A DNA stretch of 64,000 nt from an uncultured Bacteroidota bacterium (lineage in GTDB: Bacteria > Bacteroidota > Bacteroidia > Bacteroidales > F082): positions 27,222-91,221 of the forward strand of contig CAITDJ010000046.1 of the NCBI GenBank assembly GCA_903891085.1, read 5' to 3'. Shown here piece after piece: positions 36,972-47,336 of the stretch. Below the pieces are notes generated by a model that did no database searches, was not told the DNA's origin, and saw nothing but the letters and a program-made list of their open reading frames with translations. The stretch's first letter is position 1; every line of letters begins with the position of its first letter. The translations under genes were made by a program, and so were the position numbers.

Positions 36972-39059
36972 ATGAAAACAAAAACCGGAAAAATGTTGAA
37001 AAACACAGCGATAGAACATAAGCTATCAGAAGAAGAAATCAATAAACACAAATTTACAAACAAGCTCATCCATGAAAGCAGTCCATACCTGCAGCAACAT
37101 GCGCATAATCCTGTAAACTGGTTTCCGTGGGGCGACGAAGCGCTTGAAAAAGCCAAAGCAGAAAACAAAATGCTCATCATAAGTATTGGTTACGCAGCCT
37201 GTCATTGGTGTCACGTGATGGAACATGAAAGCTTTGAAGATGTGGAAGTTGCCAATATAATGAATTCCCATTTCGTTGCCATAAAAGTTGATCGTGAAGA
37301 ACGACCGGATGTTGATCAGGTTTATATGAATGCTGCCTATCTGATAAGCGGAAGCGGCGGATGGCCGCTGAATGCATTGGCGCTGCCGGATGGAAAACCA
37401 TTTTTTGCCGGCACCTATTATCCGAAAAAGGATTGGATGAAAGTACTGAGCTATTTTGTTGATTTTCAAACTAAAAACCCAGAAGCTCTTGTGGAGGAGG
37501 CAGAGAAAATAACGAATGGAATACAATCGATCGAACATATTTCGCTGAATGATGAAGCGACATCGATAACAGCAGATGAACTTCACGATATTTTTAATGC
37601 CTGGAAACCATCCATCGATTTCGTGAAAGGATCAGGAAAACGAGCGCCAAAATTCCCGATGCCTTCCAACTGGGAATTCCTGCTCAACTATCACTTCCTG
37701 AGCCATAACAAGAATGCGTTAAAGGCGGTTACAGCAACCCTTGAAAATATGGCTTATGGTGGTATTTATGACCAGATTGGAGGTGGATTTTCAAGATATT
37801 CGACCGATGTTGACTGGCATGTGCCTCATTTCGAAAAAATGTTATACGACAATGCCCAGCTGGTCAGTCTGTATTCACACGCATATCAACTGACGAAAAA
37901 TCCTTTGTATAAACAGGTCGTTTATGAAACACTCGGTTTTATTGCACGCGAATTGACTTCTGCCGAAGGTGGTTTTTACGCTTCACTCGACGCAGACAGT
38001 GAAGGTGAAGAAGGTAAATTCTATGTTTGGTCCAAAAAAGAAATTGATGCAATATTGGGTGATGATTCATTGATCTTCAATGATTATTATACATGCAGCA
38101 CTGAGGGAAATTGGGAGCATGGAAAGAATATTCTTCACCGTAAAAAAAGCATCAACGAAATCGCCCAAAAACACAATTGTTCTGTTGACGAAGTGCATAA
38201 AATAGTCGAAAATGGGAAATCATTGTTGCTGAAAGTCCGAAGCAAACGAACCAGACCAGGTCTGGATGACAAAATTCTGACTTCATGGAATGCATTGATG
38301 CTCAAAGCATACGCAGATGCCTACAGGACATTTGGTGAGGAGGAATTCTTACAGGCTGCCATTAAAAATGCTGATTTTATTTATAAAAATGCGATTGCTG
38401 ATGATTTCGGTATGACCAGAAATTATAAAAACGAAAAATCATCCATTCCGGCACTGCTCGATGATTTTGCATTTACAATCTCGGGTTTTGTGGCCTTGTA
38501 CCAGGCAAGCTTCGACGAAAAGTGGTTGCTCAGGGCAAAATCATTGGTCGATTATACAATGGTCCATTTCTTTGATACCGAATCCGGAATGTTCTTTTAC
38601 ACACACAATCAATATTCAGCGCTGATCGCGCGTAAAATGGAAATATCTGACAATGTGATTCCTGCCTCCAACTCCGAAATGGCTGGAAATCTATTTACAC
38701 TTGGACTCTATTTTGATCAGGAGGATTACATTCAAAAGGCAAAGCAGATGCTGAAGAATGTACACAACGAAATAACCCGGAACATTTCCTATTATGCAAA
38801 CTGGGGGATTGTTGCTATCCGTTTCATTCAGCAGCCTTTTGAAATTGCAGTTGTGGGCAGTTCCTGCGAAAAGATTCGTAAAACACTGGATGAAAATTAT
38901 CTTCCTCATGTGCTATTTTTAGGCGGAAAAGAAGGAGGAAGCCTTGACTTGCTTCAAAACAAATTAATACCTGGCCAGACTACTATTTACGTTTGCAGAA
39001 ACAAAACCTGTAAACAACCGGTTACAGATGCCATGGAAGCTTTAAAACAACTAAAATAG
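36972..39059 (+). CDS. YyaL/SSP411-type protein with thioredoxin-like and glucosidase-like domains
   Basis: A 695-residue protein of the DUF255/spermatogenesis-associated protein 20 family. The N-terminal thioredoxin-like domain has C77-H-W-C80 in a [14 protein letters not shown] context, then a six-hairpin (alpha/alpha)6 glycosidase-like domain with [30 protein letters not shown] and [12 protein letters not shown]. The family is widespread but its biochemical role is unsettled. It probably stands alone, with a terminator after it at 39111-39146. Confidence 0.9.
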   Translation: MKTKTGKMLKNTAIEHKLSEEEINKHKFTNKLIHESSPYLQQHAHNPVNWFPWGDEALEKAKAENKMLIISIGYAACHWCHVMEHESFEDVEVANIMNSHFVAIKVDREERPDVDQVYMNAAYLISGSGGWPLNALALPDGKPFFAGTYYPKKDWMKVLSYFVDFQTKNPEALVEEAEKITNGIQSIEHISLNDEATSITADELHDIFNAWKPSIDFVKGSGKRAPKFPMPSNWEFLLNYHFLSHNKNALKAVTATLENMAYGGIYDQIGGGFSRYSTDVDWHVPHFEKMLYDNAQLVSLYSHAYQLTKNPLYKQVVYETLGFIARELTSAEGGFYASLDADSEGEEGKFYVWSKKEIDAILGDDSLIFNDYYTCSTEGNWEHGKNILHRKKSINEIAQKHNCSVDEVHKIVENGKSLLLKVRSKRTRPGLDDKILTSWNALMLKAYADAYRTFGEEEFLQAAIKNADFIYKNAIADDFGMTRNYKNEKSSIPALLDDFAFTISGFVALYQASFDEKWLLRAKSLVDYTMVHFFDTESGMFFYTHNQYSALIARKMEISDNVIPASNSEMAGNLFTLGLYFDQEDYIQKAKQMLKNVHNEITRNISYYANWGIVAIRFIQQPFEIAVVGSSCEKIRKTLDENYLPHVLFLGGKEGGSLDLLQNKLIPGQTTIYVCRNKTCKQPVTDAMEALKQLK

Positions 39060-39110
39060 CCCACTACAATTGTATTGTATCTGTTCAAAATAAGGAATTA
39101 AGTATAAAAT

Positions 39111-39146
39111 AAAAAATCAGGCCCCATTGCTGAAGCCTGATTTTAT
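39111..39146. terminator. Bidirectional terminator
   Basis: AAAATCAGGC at 39113-39122 and GCCTGATTTT at 39135-39144 form a perfect 10-bp stem between two convergent genes, with A- and T-runs outside for both strands. Confidence 0.85.
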
Positions 39147-39166
39147 ATCGATGATGAAACTTAAGT

Positions 39167-42100
39167 CTATTTCACAACTATTTTTTTCACTTTTCCCGCC
39201 TGATATGATCCAACACGAACAATATACACGCCCACTTTGGCATAGGAAAGGTCTAAAGGATAAGTGTAAATGCCATTCACATTTTCGATTCTGTTTTCAA
39301 CCAACTTCTGTCCAAACACATCGTGCAGACTGATGATCATGGTTTCGGTCAGTTTATCCGACTTCAACGAAATATCAAAATGGTTGTTTTCAAGCGGAGT
39401 AACAATGAGTTCAGCCTGACTTACCAATTGTGCATTGATATTGGTATATAAACCAATATTCACCTTGTAATCCTCTGTTTCACCAAAAGCGGTACCAGTG
39501 CACGCATCATCCGGAACATTGGCATTGTAATTCGTTTTTGCGCGTAACAGATGCTCTCCAAGATTTGCTGTGCCAGCCAGAGTAACCGGAATAATGACTG
39601 TATAACTGCCTTCAGCCTGGCCATCAGCAATTTCGAAGTTATCGACAACCAATTCATCTGCATCAAACACAAAATTATCGTTGAAGTCGATCCAAACCCT
39701 GACAAACTGATCGCCATATCCCGTTGTTACTTCCAGTTCGTGGGTTTCATTGCGTTCAAGATCGGTAACAAGATCGGTAAAATCGCTATAACCACTGATC
39801 GAACACGCGGTGGAGTTTGCAATATCTCCAAGTTTGAAGTCAAGAATACCCAGACCAAACGCGCAATTCGATGCGGGCTGGCAGTTTGATTTCACGATGG
39901 TAACAGTAGTGGTATCGTTTGAAGTGTTAACATCCTGGTTATCTGAAGTAAATGCGCTTAGTTGATAGTCGCCAATGGCTAAAAAATCAGCTGTTTGCTG
40001 AAACGTATATGTCATTGATTCAGCGGTGGCCAATGGTCCGGCAACTGTTTCAGTAACAAGATTGTCATTCAACAGGTAGCTTGCTTCGAAATCAGTTTGT
40101 TCGGCGATACCAAAATTGGTAATGGTGACCACTACATCTTCAGCGGAAGTAAGATCGGTACCTGAAACCGGAGAAATCACAGCGCTTACCCCCAAATCAT
40201 CGTTGTATAGGTAGGTGACTGTTTTAACAAGCGTATCGTTGACCTGTTCATCATCCGCTTCGAGAGCTGTTCCAACACGCAGTTGATAAGTCTGCCCAAG
40301 GGTTCCCATCGCAGCCTTTGCGCTAAAAGTATACTGGGCAGAAGCCGAAGGAGGAAGGGTGTCAGCAAATACTTCATACACAAATTCACCTTCATCAACC
40401 TGGAAAAACACCGGAATATCACGTTGTCCGTCAATTCCAAAATTTGAAATGGTTACTGTCACCGGTTCTTCATCGGTCAACACACCATCATTGGGCGCAT
40501 CAATTGACAACATACCAATGTCATTGGCTAGACCTGAAGCAATCTGAAATACACCAACCACATCTTTTCTGCCGCCATTAAAATATTCGGCGATATGCCA
40601 GAATGTTTTGTCGTCTGAAGGATCAACTGTAAGATGAACATAGTCAGCTAATCTGTTGGATGGGTTGTTCGAAGTACTCTGGGCAATAAGCGTTTCGTCG
40701 AAAGTCATTTGACCAAGTGGATCGCCTGCATAACGACCGGTATAATAGATGGCGATTTTTTCGGTGTTGCTAACCGTTGTATAACCCATGCCAATATTAC
40801 CAAAAGCATCCATGGCCATGCTTCCCGAAAAAGCATCCTTCCCATTGTTCGGCGAAACATAGGTGCCTTCCTGATATAATTCCCATGGCTGGCCATCGGC
40901 TGCCTGGCGAAGTTCAATCCAACGTATTCCGGCAAGTTCACCACTGGTGCCGTCTGTATCAACAACAAAATTGAAGATGGCCGAATTATGTGTGCCGAAC
41001 CGGCGGAATTGAGCCTGATTCATAATGGTAGCCTGCAATGCATCCTGATCAGGACCGCTTGGCTGTTGAATATTGGAAAAGGATCCACCGTCAAAAACAG
41101 ATATAAATGGTTCTGTATCAATAGTCTGAGCAGCTGAAATTGTCGATTGTGATGTATTCACCCAATTTACATTAATCGTCCATAATTTAATATGATCAGA
41201 GGTAACACCACTCCAGGCATCATCCTGCAAATACACCACGGCGGCATTACCGGCAGCAGGAAGATCACCGTTGGTTACGTTGAAAACCTGCGGACTATAA
41301 AAACCTGATGTGCGGATTCCGGTGAGCGGAAAACCAACGAACTGCGGTGTTTCGCCAAGCAGCATTTTATCGCGTTCCATCACAAAAAGCCGGTTGGTAG
41401 CCGAAATATTGGCCGTTACATAATAACCATCCGACCAGATTGAAAATTTTGGATAATCAGGAAAAGTACCTGTTGAGAGTCCTGTTGTATATACATACCA
41501 GCCATCATTCACCGGATCGGGGCCCTGTGAAATGGCCACATTGAAACCATTGGGGCTTTGGTCAAATTCAGTAATAATGAAGCGGTCTGCAGCCACATCG
41601 TACAACACAATTGGATCGCCCAGATTATTACCAGGGAAAAGTGTCGAAAGGGAAGCTGCTGGTGCCAATGGATTTCCCGATTTATCGAAAATACGAAAAC
41701 CTGTATTCCAGGCGCCAACGAAATGGTTTGGGCCGACAGCACCTGTTGGGTCAGAGGGAGTGTAGGATGATGTATTGGCATCGAAAACCAGCAAAGGTTC
41801 TTTACCAGCACGTTTAACACTTTTTTGTTGTTGTGCCACGAGTGGGTCTCCAAGTAATGGTAAACCTTTTCCCGGAACCGTCATATTAGCACCGCTGCGT
41901 TTGGGCTGTCCCAATCGGGGTGTTTCGTTCGGATCGATGCCAATAAATGTGCCATCAATAAGTTGCTGTGCAATGCTAGGAACCAACACTGGTGCCGAAA
42001 GCTTTCCAAATGCGGTTGCTTTTTCGTCCCCTTGCTTTTGCGCAATACCTGTGAAAGCTGCGGTAATCAATAGGGATAACAATAAATGTCTGATTTTCAT
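39167..42100 (-). CDS. Large secreted protein with CARDB, GEVED and type IX sorting domains
   Basis: A 977-residue exported protein. Signal peptide at residues 1-20. A large N-terminal region (to about 530) resembles a beta-propeller-like ectodomain (SYTPSDPTGAVGPNHFVGAWN). Two or three CARDB-like Ig modules follow (NDIGMLSIDAPNDGVLTDEE, LGVSAVISPVSGTDLTSAED), then a GEVED domain near 760-895 (VRVWIDFNDNFVFDADE, GETEDYKV), and a C-terminal sorting domain (ISLHDVFGQKLVENRIENV ... GVYIVRVG). It should be exported by Sec, cross the outer membrane via type IX secretion, and end on the surface or in the medium. No catalytic motif was recognised, so adhesion is a guess. Confidence 0.85.
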   Translation of the reverse strand: MKIRHLLLSLLITAAFTGIAQKQGDEKATAFGKLSAPVLVPSIAQQLIDGTFIGIDPNETPRLGQPKRSGANMTVPGKGLPLLGDPLVAQQQKSVKRAGKEPLLVFDANTSSYTPSDPTGAVGPNHFVGAWNTGFRIFDKSGNPLAPAASLSTLFPGNNLGDPIVLYDVAADRFIITEFDQSPNGFNVAISQGPDPVNDGWYVYTTGLSTGTFPDYPKFSIWSDGYYVTANISATNRLFVMERDKMLLGETPQFVGFPLTGIRTSGFYSPQVFNVTNGDLPAAGNAAVVYLQDDAWSGVTSDHIKLWTINVNWVNTSQSTISAAQTIDTEPFISVFDGGSFSNIQQPSGPDQDALQATIMNQAQFRRFGTHNSAIFNFVVDTDGTSGELAGIRWIELRQAADGQPWELYQEGTYVSPNNGKDAFSGSMAMDAFGNIGMGYTTVSNTEKIAIYYTGRYAGDPLGQMTFDETLIAQSTSNNPSNRLADYVHLTVDPSDDKTFWHIAEYFNGGRKDVVGVFQIASGLANDIGMLSIDAPNDGVLTDEEPVTVTISNFGIDGQRDIPVFFQVDEGEFVYEVFADTLPPSASAQYTFSAKAAMGTLGQTYQLRVGTALEADDEQVNDTLVKTVTYLYNDDLGVSAVISPVSGTDLTSAEDVVVTITNFGIAEQTDFEASYLLNDNLVTETVAGPLATAESMTYTFQQTADFLAIGDYQLSAFTSDNQDVNTSNDTTTVTIVKSNCQPASNCAFGLGILDFKLGDIANSTACSISGYSDFTDLVTDLERNETHELEVTTGYGDQFVRVWIDFNDNFVFDADELVVDNFEIADGQAEGSYTVIIPVTLAGTANLGEHLLRAKTNYNANVPDDACTGTAFGETEDYKVNIGLYTNINAQLVSQAELIVTPLENNHFDISLKSDKLTETMIISLHDVFGQKLVENRIENVNGIYTYPLDLSYAKVGVYIVRVGSYQAGKVKKIVVK

Positions 42101-42407
42101 GAAAAAAATTTTAATCGTTTAGGCGGCAATATTAAGTATTTTATTTGTAATCGTTCAAAACAAGAATATTCTGATGTTCGTTCCGGTTTGAAATAACCGT
42201 AAAATGTCTGGAATAATCTGACATTCGGGAGGTTATCCGAAAGAATTTGAATTGAGAATTAGCATTACACCCTTGGTATAAGAGATAAATTTGCTGATAA
42301 AGAAACCTGAACACAATCATTACCATTTCAATCACTCCGAAAAACCTGAATGAAATCTACTTTTCATTGTCTCAATAATCAAATCAGGTTTGTGAGAAGC
42401 AGATAGT
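42101..42407. other. 307-bp gap between two secreted-protein genes
   Basis: No reading frame of note. It holds a nested inverted repeat at 42193-42236: outer ATAACC/GGTTAT and inner AATGTC/GACATT. The repeat lies about 95 bp upstream of the 39167-42100 gene and could be an operator. No T-run follows, so a terminator is unlikely. Confidence 0.5.
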
Positions 42408-44051
42408 TTATTTACCAACAACCACTTTCAGGCTCTGTAACATTTCGCCCTTTTCATTTAAAGCAACGATAACATACAATTGTTTTGCAAAATGTTGCAA
42501 GTCAAGTTCGGTATACCCATGTGTGTTGTAATGTTCGCATAAACGGCCCATACTGTCGAAAATATTGATGTGAAGCGCGTCTGCATTATCAACGATGAGT
42601 GTTGAACCTGACAAAACCAACACCTTGTCTGTAGCAACAATATGATTTATACCTGAAACAACCTGTCCCAGACTTCCATCGCTCAGATAGTTTTGGGCCT
42701 TTACTGAACGGGCTGAATTCTTTTCCTCAATCCATGTTACGACAACCTGATTATTCACCATGGATGTTCCGACATTCTGCATTTTAAGGTTTGTTGAAAT
42801 GGACAAGGGCGTGTCTTCTTCCCACACTTCGGCACCATCGGCATTGATTGCTTTTACAAAATAGTTTTCATTGTTTTGGTAAACAAGGAAAGAGGTGTCA
42901 TTGCTAAAAGCCGTTGTCTGGATAAACCTGAAAGTGCTGTTCATCGATATAAGCACCTTTCCTCCGTTGCCCCACATACGTTCGCCTTCAGGTGAAATTT
43001 TCTGTGCCATCAGTCCATTGAAATTTTGGTTAGCATCTGCCTGCGCCCAAAAAACCATGATAGCGCCGTCTGAAGTTAACCCGGTCGCATAGATGTAATA
43101 ATGATGAAAACTACTTGTTGTGGCAACCTGTACACCATTGGCCGGAAATGCCAGACTTCCATCGGAACGCAGATGCTGTACTGCTGAATTGAAAAGGGTA
43201 TTGTTGTCGACATCGTCCTGCCAGAAACCAATCATACCATTGTTTCCATCGGGAATGGCTTTGTAATCGTCCCAGGCAGTAATTCCGGTTGCACCGCACA
43301 ATTCTGCAGGTGAGCCCCAAAGCGCATTTCCATCAGCATCATAACGCATGGCATACATCAATTTGTCAGGAGCCCAGTATGGTCCCGTTTCGACAAAATA
43401 ACCGAGGATGAACCCTCCATCGTCGGTGGGTTGCAGGTAAGGCCATTTTACCGAGGCGCCTGCCACAGACAATTCTCTTCCGCCTGTTTCCCAAAGCTTA
43501 TTTCCCTCACTATCAAACTTTTGCATAACGACATTTAGGTAATCACCCGCTTCTCGCATCCAGGCAACAATGACCGCGTTGTCAGACGTTACACAAACAC
43601 GTGGTGTCATATCAGCAGTGGGGTTATCGCCGGCAGCCTGGCCATCAGCACCAAACAACTGTTCGCCGGCCGGTGAAACCTTGTAAACAAATACATCCCA
43701 ATTTCCATGCCTTATATCGTTAAATACGATTACTGCATTGTCGGTATTATCCGTTTTCATATCAAAATCGGTGACCCAGGTTTCCTGGGGATGATCACTT
43801 ACAACGATTCCGTTTTCCTGCCAAAGCACCATTCCTTCATAATCGAGCCGTTGCAGATTAATATTGTAATTGCCTGCACCACCATACCAGCTTATATAAC
43901 AGCCTTCATCAGATAGCGAAGAAATTTTTGGCACGCCTTTATCACCTGCTGCATTGCAGATAATCGTATTGTTCAACGAATCATTTGTCCATTGGGCCGA
44001 CAAGCTGAAATACATCATTAAATTGATTACAAAAAAAATTGTCGCTTTCAT
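42408..44051 (-). CDS. Secreted repeat protein with type IX-like C-terminus
   Basis: A 547-residue exported protein with a signal peptide (MKATIFFVINLMMYFSLSAQ). The body contains repeated units of about 60 residues with a G-x-x-(L/M/V)W core (for example YEGMVLWQENG, SEGNKLWETGG, ADGNALWGSPA, PEGERMWGNGG), consistent with a beta-propeller. The C-terminal 70 residues (DALHINIFDSMGRLCEHYNT ... YVIVALNEKGEML) resemble a divergent type IX sorting domain. The start is set at 44051 because the frame from 44186 would carry 45 non-signal residues and read across a good -7 box at 44080-44087. Function unknown. Confidence 0.8.
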   Translation of the reverse strand: MKATIFFVINLMMYFSLSAQWTNDSLNNTIICNAAGDKGVPKISSLSDEGCYISWYGGAGNYNINLQRLDYEGMVLWQENGIVVSDHPQETWVTDFDMKTDNTDNAVIVFNDIRHGNWDVFVYKVSPAGEQLFGADGQAAGDNPTADMTPRVCVTSDNAVIVAWMREAGDYLNVVMQKFDSEGNKLWETGGRELSVAGASVKWPYLQPTDDGGFILGYFVETGPYWAPDKLMYAMRYDADGNALWGSPAELCGATGITAWDDYKAIPDGNNGMIGFWQDDVDNNTLFNSAVQHLRSDGSLAFPANGVQVATTSSFHHYYIYATGLTSDGAIMVFWAQADANQNFNGLMAQKISPEGERMWGNGGKVLISMNSTFRFIQTTAFSNDTSFLVYQNNENYFVKAINADGAEVWEEDTPLSISTNLKMQNVGTSMVNNQVVVTWIEEKNSARSVKAQNYLSDGSLGQVVSGINHIVATDKVLVLSGSTLIVDNADALHINIFDSMGRLCEHYNTHGYTELDLQHFAKQLYVIVALNEKGEMLQSLKVVVGK

Positions 44052-44079
44052 TGTGCAGATATTTATGAGTATGAGATTA

Positions 44080-44087
44080 CAAAGATA
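44080..44087 (-). promoter_or_regulatory. Promoter -7 box of the 42408-44051 gene
   Basis: TATCTTTG on the minus strand matches TAnnTTTG, 28 bp upstream of the signal-peptide ATG. It supports the shorter start. Confidence 0.55.
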
Positions 44088-44281
44088 GTTGGGCTTCAAT
44101 AAGTTTGTATGTATTATTTTACTTTTTTTTATATTACCTAAACATCCATTAGATTGTCCTATAAAACCGGATGTGATTTTCTTCAATTACGTTTAAATTC
44201 CTGACATTGTCATTTATGCGTCCGTGCTTTTTGCTGAAATAAATCTTTATCGGATATTATAAGAATCAGTTTTTCTGTTCG

Positions 44282-45328
44282 TCATTGAGTTTTGAGGGTG
44301 GATGAAATCATTATTCTGAGCACAATCCAGCCTTTAACCAGGATTGAACTTGTCAATACAACAGCGAAAAACCAGGCAATAAGTTCTGACCACGATTGAG
44401 TACGGAATACTGTAGTGGCCATGTTCCCAATAATCAGCCACTGAATAATATAAAACACGGTCACATTTTTTCCCACCCAAACCAGATAGGTATCAGATTT
44501 GAAACCGGATGCGATCTTATGAACTTTATAAAACAGCATTGTCCAAAAACTCATAAACAACATCACCCACAACACAAAAAGTGCCGGATGGTGATAATAT
44601 ACAGGAAGGTCGGATGCAATTCCAAATCCATACCTGAAAAAAGGAATATTGAACAGGAAAAGGATGATAAGTGTAAAATGGGATTGAACTACGCTGTGCA
44701 ATATCAGTTTGTACTTCTTTTCAATCAAATGAAATATTACCCCCAAAAGCGGATACACCATCCAGGGGAAAATGGGAAAATATGACCAGCTGACTTCGCC
44801 CCAGCCTAAAGCCTGAACATAATAAACCCAGTTAAGTTGCCCTGTATAAACAGGTAGCCAGGAGTTTCCGAAGGCAAACAGCATACCTGTTACAACCCAA
44901 ATCACAAGCTTTTCAGCAAAAAACCTTTTCAATATTGCAATAACAATCATTGAAAATCCTGCAAGAAAAAGTATGTCAGCCCCAAAAATATAATGGAAGG
45001 GATTCAGTTGAATAGTGCTACTAAGAATCTTTAGAAGCAAATGTGCGTTTAAGCTGATATTTAAGGCCAAGCCCAATAGGAGTATTTTTAATCCTCTCAA
45101 CACTGCTTTGCCTGTAAGCCGGAAACCGAAAGCAAAATATCCCATGATTACCATAAAAACCGGTGCCGCCGGCACGGCTCCCATAAACAACGAAACTTTT
45201 CCCAACATGCTGGCATATATTTCATTGGTAGCAAACAATTCCATTAAATGCACCTGCACCATACATAAAACAGCAAGACCCTTCAAAAAATCGGGAAATG
45301 ACAACCTGGGTTCAGCGTTCGTTATCAT
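44282..45328 (-). CDS. Polytopic membrane protein, DUF1624/acyltransferase-like
   Basis: A 348-residue integral membrane protein with about ten hydrophobic segments. The N-terminal motif RLSFPDFLKGLAVLCMVQVHLMEL is like the first helix of heparan-alpha-glucosaminide N-acetyltransferase/DUF1624 and related membrane acyltransferases, which carry acyl groups across the membrane to sugars. The start at 45328 (MITNAEPRLSF) fits the family better than the longer frame from 45388. No partner gene adjoins it. The fold class is reasonable, the substrate unknown. Confidence 0.65.
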   Translation of the reverse strand: MITNAEPRLSFPDFLKGLAVLCMVQVHLMELFATNEIYASMLGKVSLFMGAVPAAPVFMVIMGYFAFGFRLTGKAVLRGLKILLLGLALNISLNAHLLLKILSSTIQLNPFHYIFGADILFLAGFSMIVIAILKRFFAEKLVIWVVTGMLFAFGNSWLPVYTGQLNWVYYVQALGWGEVSWSYFPIFPWMVYPLLGVIFHLIEKKYKLILHSVVQSHFTLIILFLFNIPFFRYGFGIASDLPVYYHHPALFVLWVMLFMSFWTMLFYKVHKIASGFKSDTYLVWVGKNVTVFYIIQWLIIGNMATTVFRTQSWSELIAWFFAVVLTSSILVKGWIVLRIMISSTLKTQ

Positions 45329-45528
45329 GGCTTTTAATATACTTAATATCTGACTTTTAAAAGTTAATGACGGATGAATACACCACAAACTTAGATCAAA
45401 TATTGCGGTTTCATTTCAAATCTTAAAATCTTGTAACGAATTACTCTAATTCTATACATCTTGAAAAAATATTATTATGAATCTTTGCAACAATAAATCT
45501 TACGCTTACTATTCTAAAATCGTTGACA

Positions 45529-46323
45529 ATGAAAAAACTACTAGTCATTCTTGGAATTTTGTTTATTAGCATTTCTTCAAAAGGGCAAATAACCCTGGAA
45601 CACACCTATACGTTTTCAGGCACTTTTACAAAACTGGCCGTTTCAGGCGACAAATTCTTCATAATGGATGTTGGATTAAGTCAATGCAAAATTTTCAATA
45701 CAAACCACAGTTTATGGAAAACCATCAGTTTATCGGTGCCTGCAAATAATTATCTGTATGATATTCAGTATATTTCGGAGAATTTATTCACCACCGACAA
45801 CACCATATGCATGGTTTATACGTATTATAGTTATGATGCAACCAATTTATATTACACTTACACAACCAACATTGTGAAGGAAAACGGAACCATCTTGCTT
45901 TCGCTTCCCGGATGCCAGTATTATTATGCAACCACACTTACAGATGGCAACACCAAATTGGTAACTTATAGCTATGATTATTCTGTAAGTCCCTACACCG
46001 TAGCGACAAGTGTTTACGATGTTCCGGGTAATCTTGTGCTTTCGATGTCGGAAAAAGGCGAAACTGAGTCACCAACGCAATTGAAAGCATTTCCAAATCC
46101 GGTAAGTGACCGTTTGACACTTACGTATGAATTACCTGTTGGAATAGAGGCAGCAACGTTAACGGTGACAGATATACAAGGCAGAATGATCAATAATTAT
46201 CCTGTTCAGGGCAATACAAACCGTTTAGATATTCAGGTGTCACAATTGCCCGATGGTGTATATTTCTATACCATTCATGCCGGAAATTATCAATCGAATC
46301 CCGCGAAAATTATTGTGAATTAA
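45529..46323 (+). CDS. Small secreted protein with type IX sorting domain
   Basis: A 264-residue exported protein. Signal peptide MKKLLVILGILFISISSKG at residues 1-20, then a Tyr-rich beta-strand region with no recognised domain, and a clear type A sorting domain at about 190-264 (LKAFPNPVSDRLTLTYELP ... LPDGVYFYTIHAG). The ATG at 45529 follows a near-consensus -7 box AATCTTTG at 45480-45487. Its role is unknown. The cargo domain points to surface display through the PorZ-containing secretion system. Confidence 0.8.
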   Translation: MKKLLVILGILFISISSKGQITLEHTYTFSGTFTKLAVSGDKFFIMDVGLSQCKIFNTNHSLWKTISLSVPANNYLYDIQYISENLFTTDNTICMVYTYYSYDATNLYYTYTTNIVKENGTILLSLPGCQYYYATTLTDGNTKLVTYSYDYSVSPYTVATSVYDVPGNLVLSMSEKGETESPTQLKAFPNPVSDRLTLTYELPVGIEAATLTVTDIQGRMINNYPVQGNTNRLDIQVSQLPDGVYFYTIHAGNYQSNPAKIIVN

Positions 46324-46344
46324 TTGTAATGGCTTGTTGAAGAA

Positions 46345-47046
46345 TTAACCGTGCAATGAAATCTCTTTTAATGTTTCCATTTTAAGAATTTCGATTGTTT
46401 TGGTCTCAATTTTTATAATACCTTCTGTTTCAAACTCTTTCAGGATTCGCGTTGCACTTTCTTTGGTCATATTCGACATTTCACCAATTTCCTGACGCGT
46501 AATTAAAAGATTAAAGGCGATAGAACGGTGTATCTCTTTGCTTAAATAAAGAAACACATCCGCCAAACGACCCGGCATTTGCTTTTGGGTAAGACTGACC
46601 AGACGGTCATAATTATCTGCATTATTCTGGTTACAATGTTTTAATAAACCTTCAGCAAAATCAGGATTAGATCGAATTACTTTCCGGACATTATCCGAAG
46701 GAATAAAACAAGCAGAGGACTCGGTGAGTGCTGAAACCGAATATTGATAGCGAAAGTCGGTGTACAATCCTGGTGCACCAAACAGTTTCCAGGCCGGAAC
46801 AAGTTTCAGTATAAGGTTTCTTTTATCAATACCTTCAAGATACAATTTCGAGATTCCCCGGGTCAGCATGATAAGATGGGCAGCTGAAGTGCCTTGTTTG
46901 ATTATGTTTTCACCTGTATTGAAAACTACCTCAAAACGCCCTGCATTCATTATCTTAAGTTCATCCTCATTCAATAAATTAAACAAGGGTGAACGGATAT
47001 TACAGTTATCACAAGTAGTGCATTGATCCGATTTTCTATGTAGCAT
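46345..47046 (-). CDS. Crp/Fnr-family regulator with FNR-like cysteines
   Basis: A 233-residue transcription regulator. A cNMP-type sensor domain spans about residues 20-140 (GENIIKQGTSAAHLIMLTRG) and a winged helix covers about 170-225, with recognition helix MTKESATRILKEF. It has three N-terminal cysteines, C9-x2-C12-x2-C15, plus Cys113 in SSACFIPSDN, aligning with Cys122 of E. coli FNR (VCEIPFE). These four could hold an oxygen-sensitive [4Fe-4S] cluster, although E. coli FNR has C-x2-C-x5-C. The recognition helix keeps Glu and Arg of the FNR pattern. Oxygen sensing is inferred. Confidence 0.85.
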   Translation of the reverse strand: MLHRKSDQCTTCDNCNIRSPLFNLLNEDELKIMNAGRFEVVFNTGENIIKQGTSAAHLIMLTRGISKLYLEGIDKRNLILKLVPAWKLFGAPGLYTDFRYQYSVSALTESSACFIPSDNVRKVIRSNPDFAEGLLKHCNQNNADNYDRLVSLTQKQMPGRLADVFLYLSKEIHRSIAFNLLITRQEIGEMSNMTKESATRILKEFETEGIIKIETKTIEILKMETLKEISLHG

Positions 47047-47336
47047 AAATCCAGACTGATAGGGTCGAAAAAAATCGTTGATTTATTGAATAAAACATCC
47101 CACTAATTTCCTAAAAACGAACATCAAAAACAACGTTTAATAATTTGAGAAAACCAAAAGTAGTATAAAAATTGATTTTAAGCACAAACTTAATTGATAT
47201 GCAATAAATAAAAAACTGTTCTGTCGCAGTAAATTTGTTGTAAAACGATTTGATTTTTAAGTTCTTTTCACTAATTCAGTTGAAAAACCTTCAAAAAGAA
47301 AAAAAACCTAATTTCGCCCTCTCTATAGAATTCCTG

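Noticed and set aside
37026..37586. 186-codon minus-strand frame opposite the YyaL-type gene
   Set aside because: Antisense shadow of a strongly conserved gene; low-complexity Phe/Cys/His-rich protein, no domain.
44052..44186. N-terminal extension of the 42408-44051 gene
   Set aside because: The added 45 residues precede a perfect signal peptide and span a -7 promoter box.
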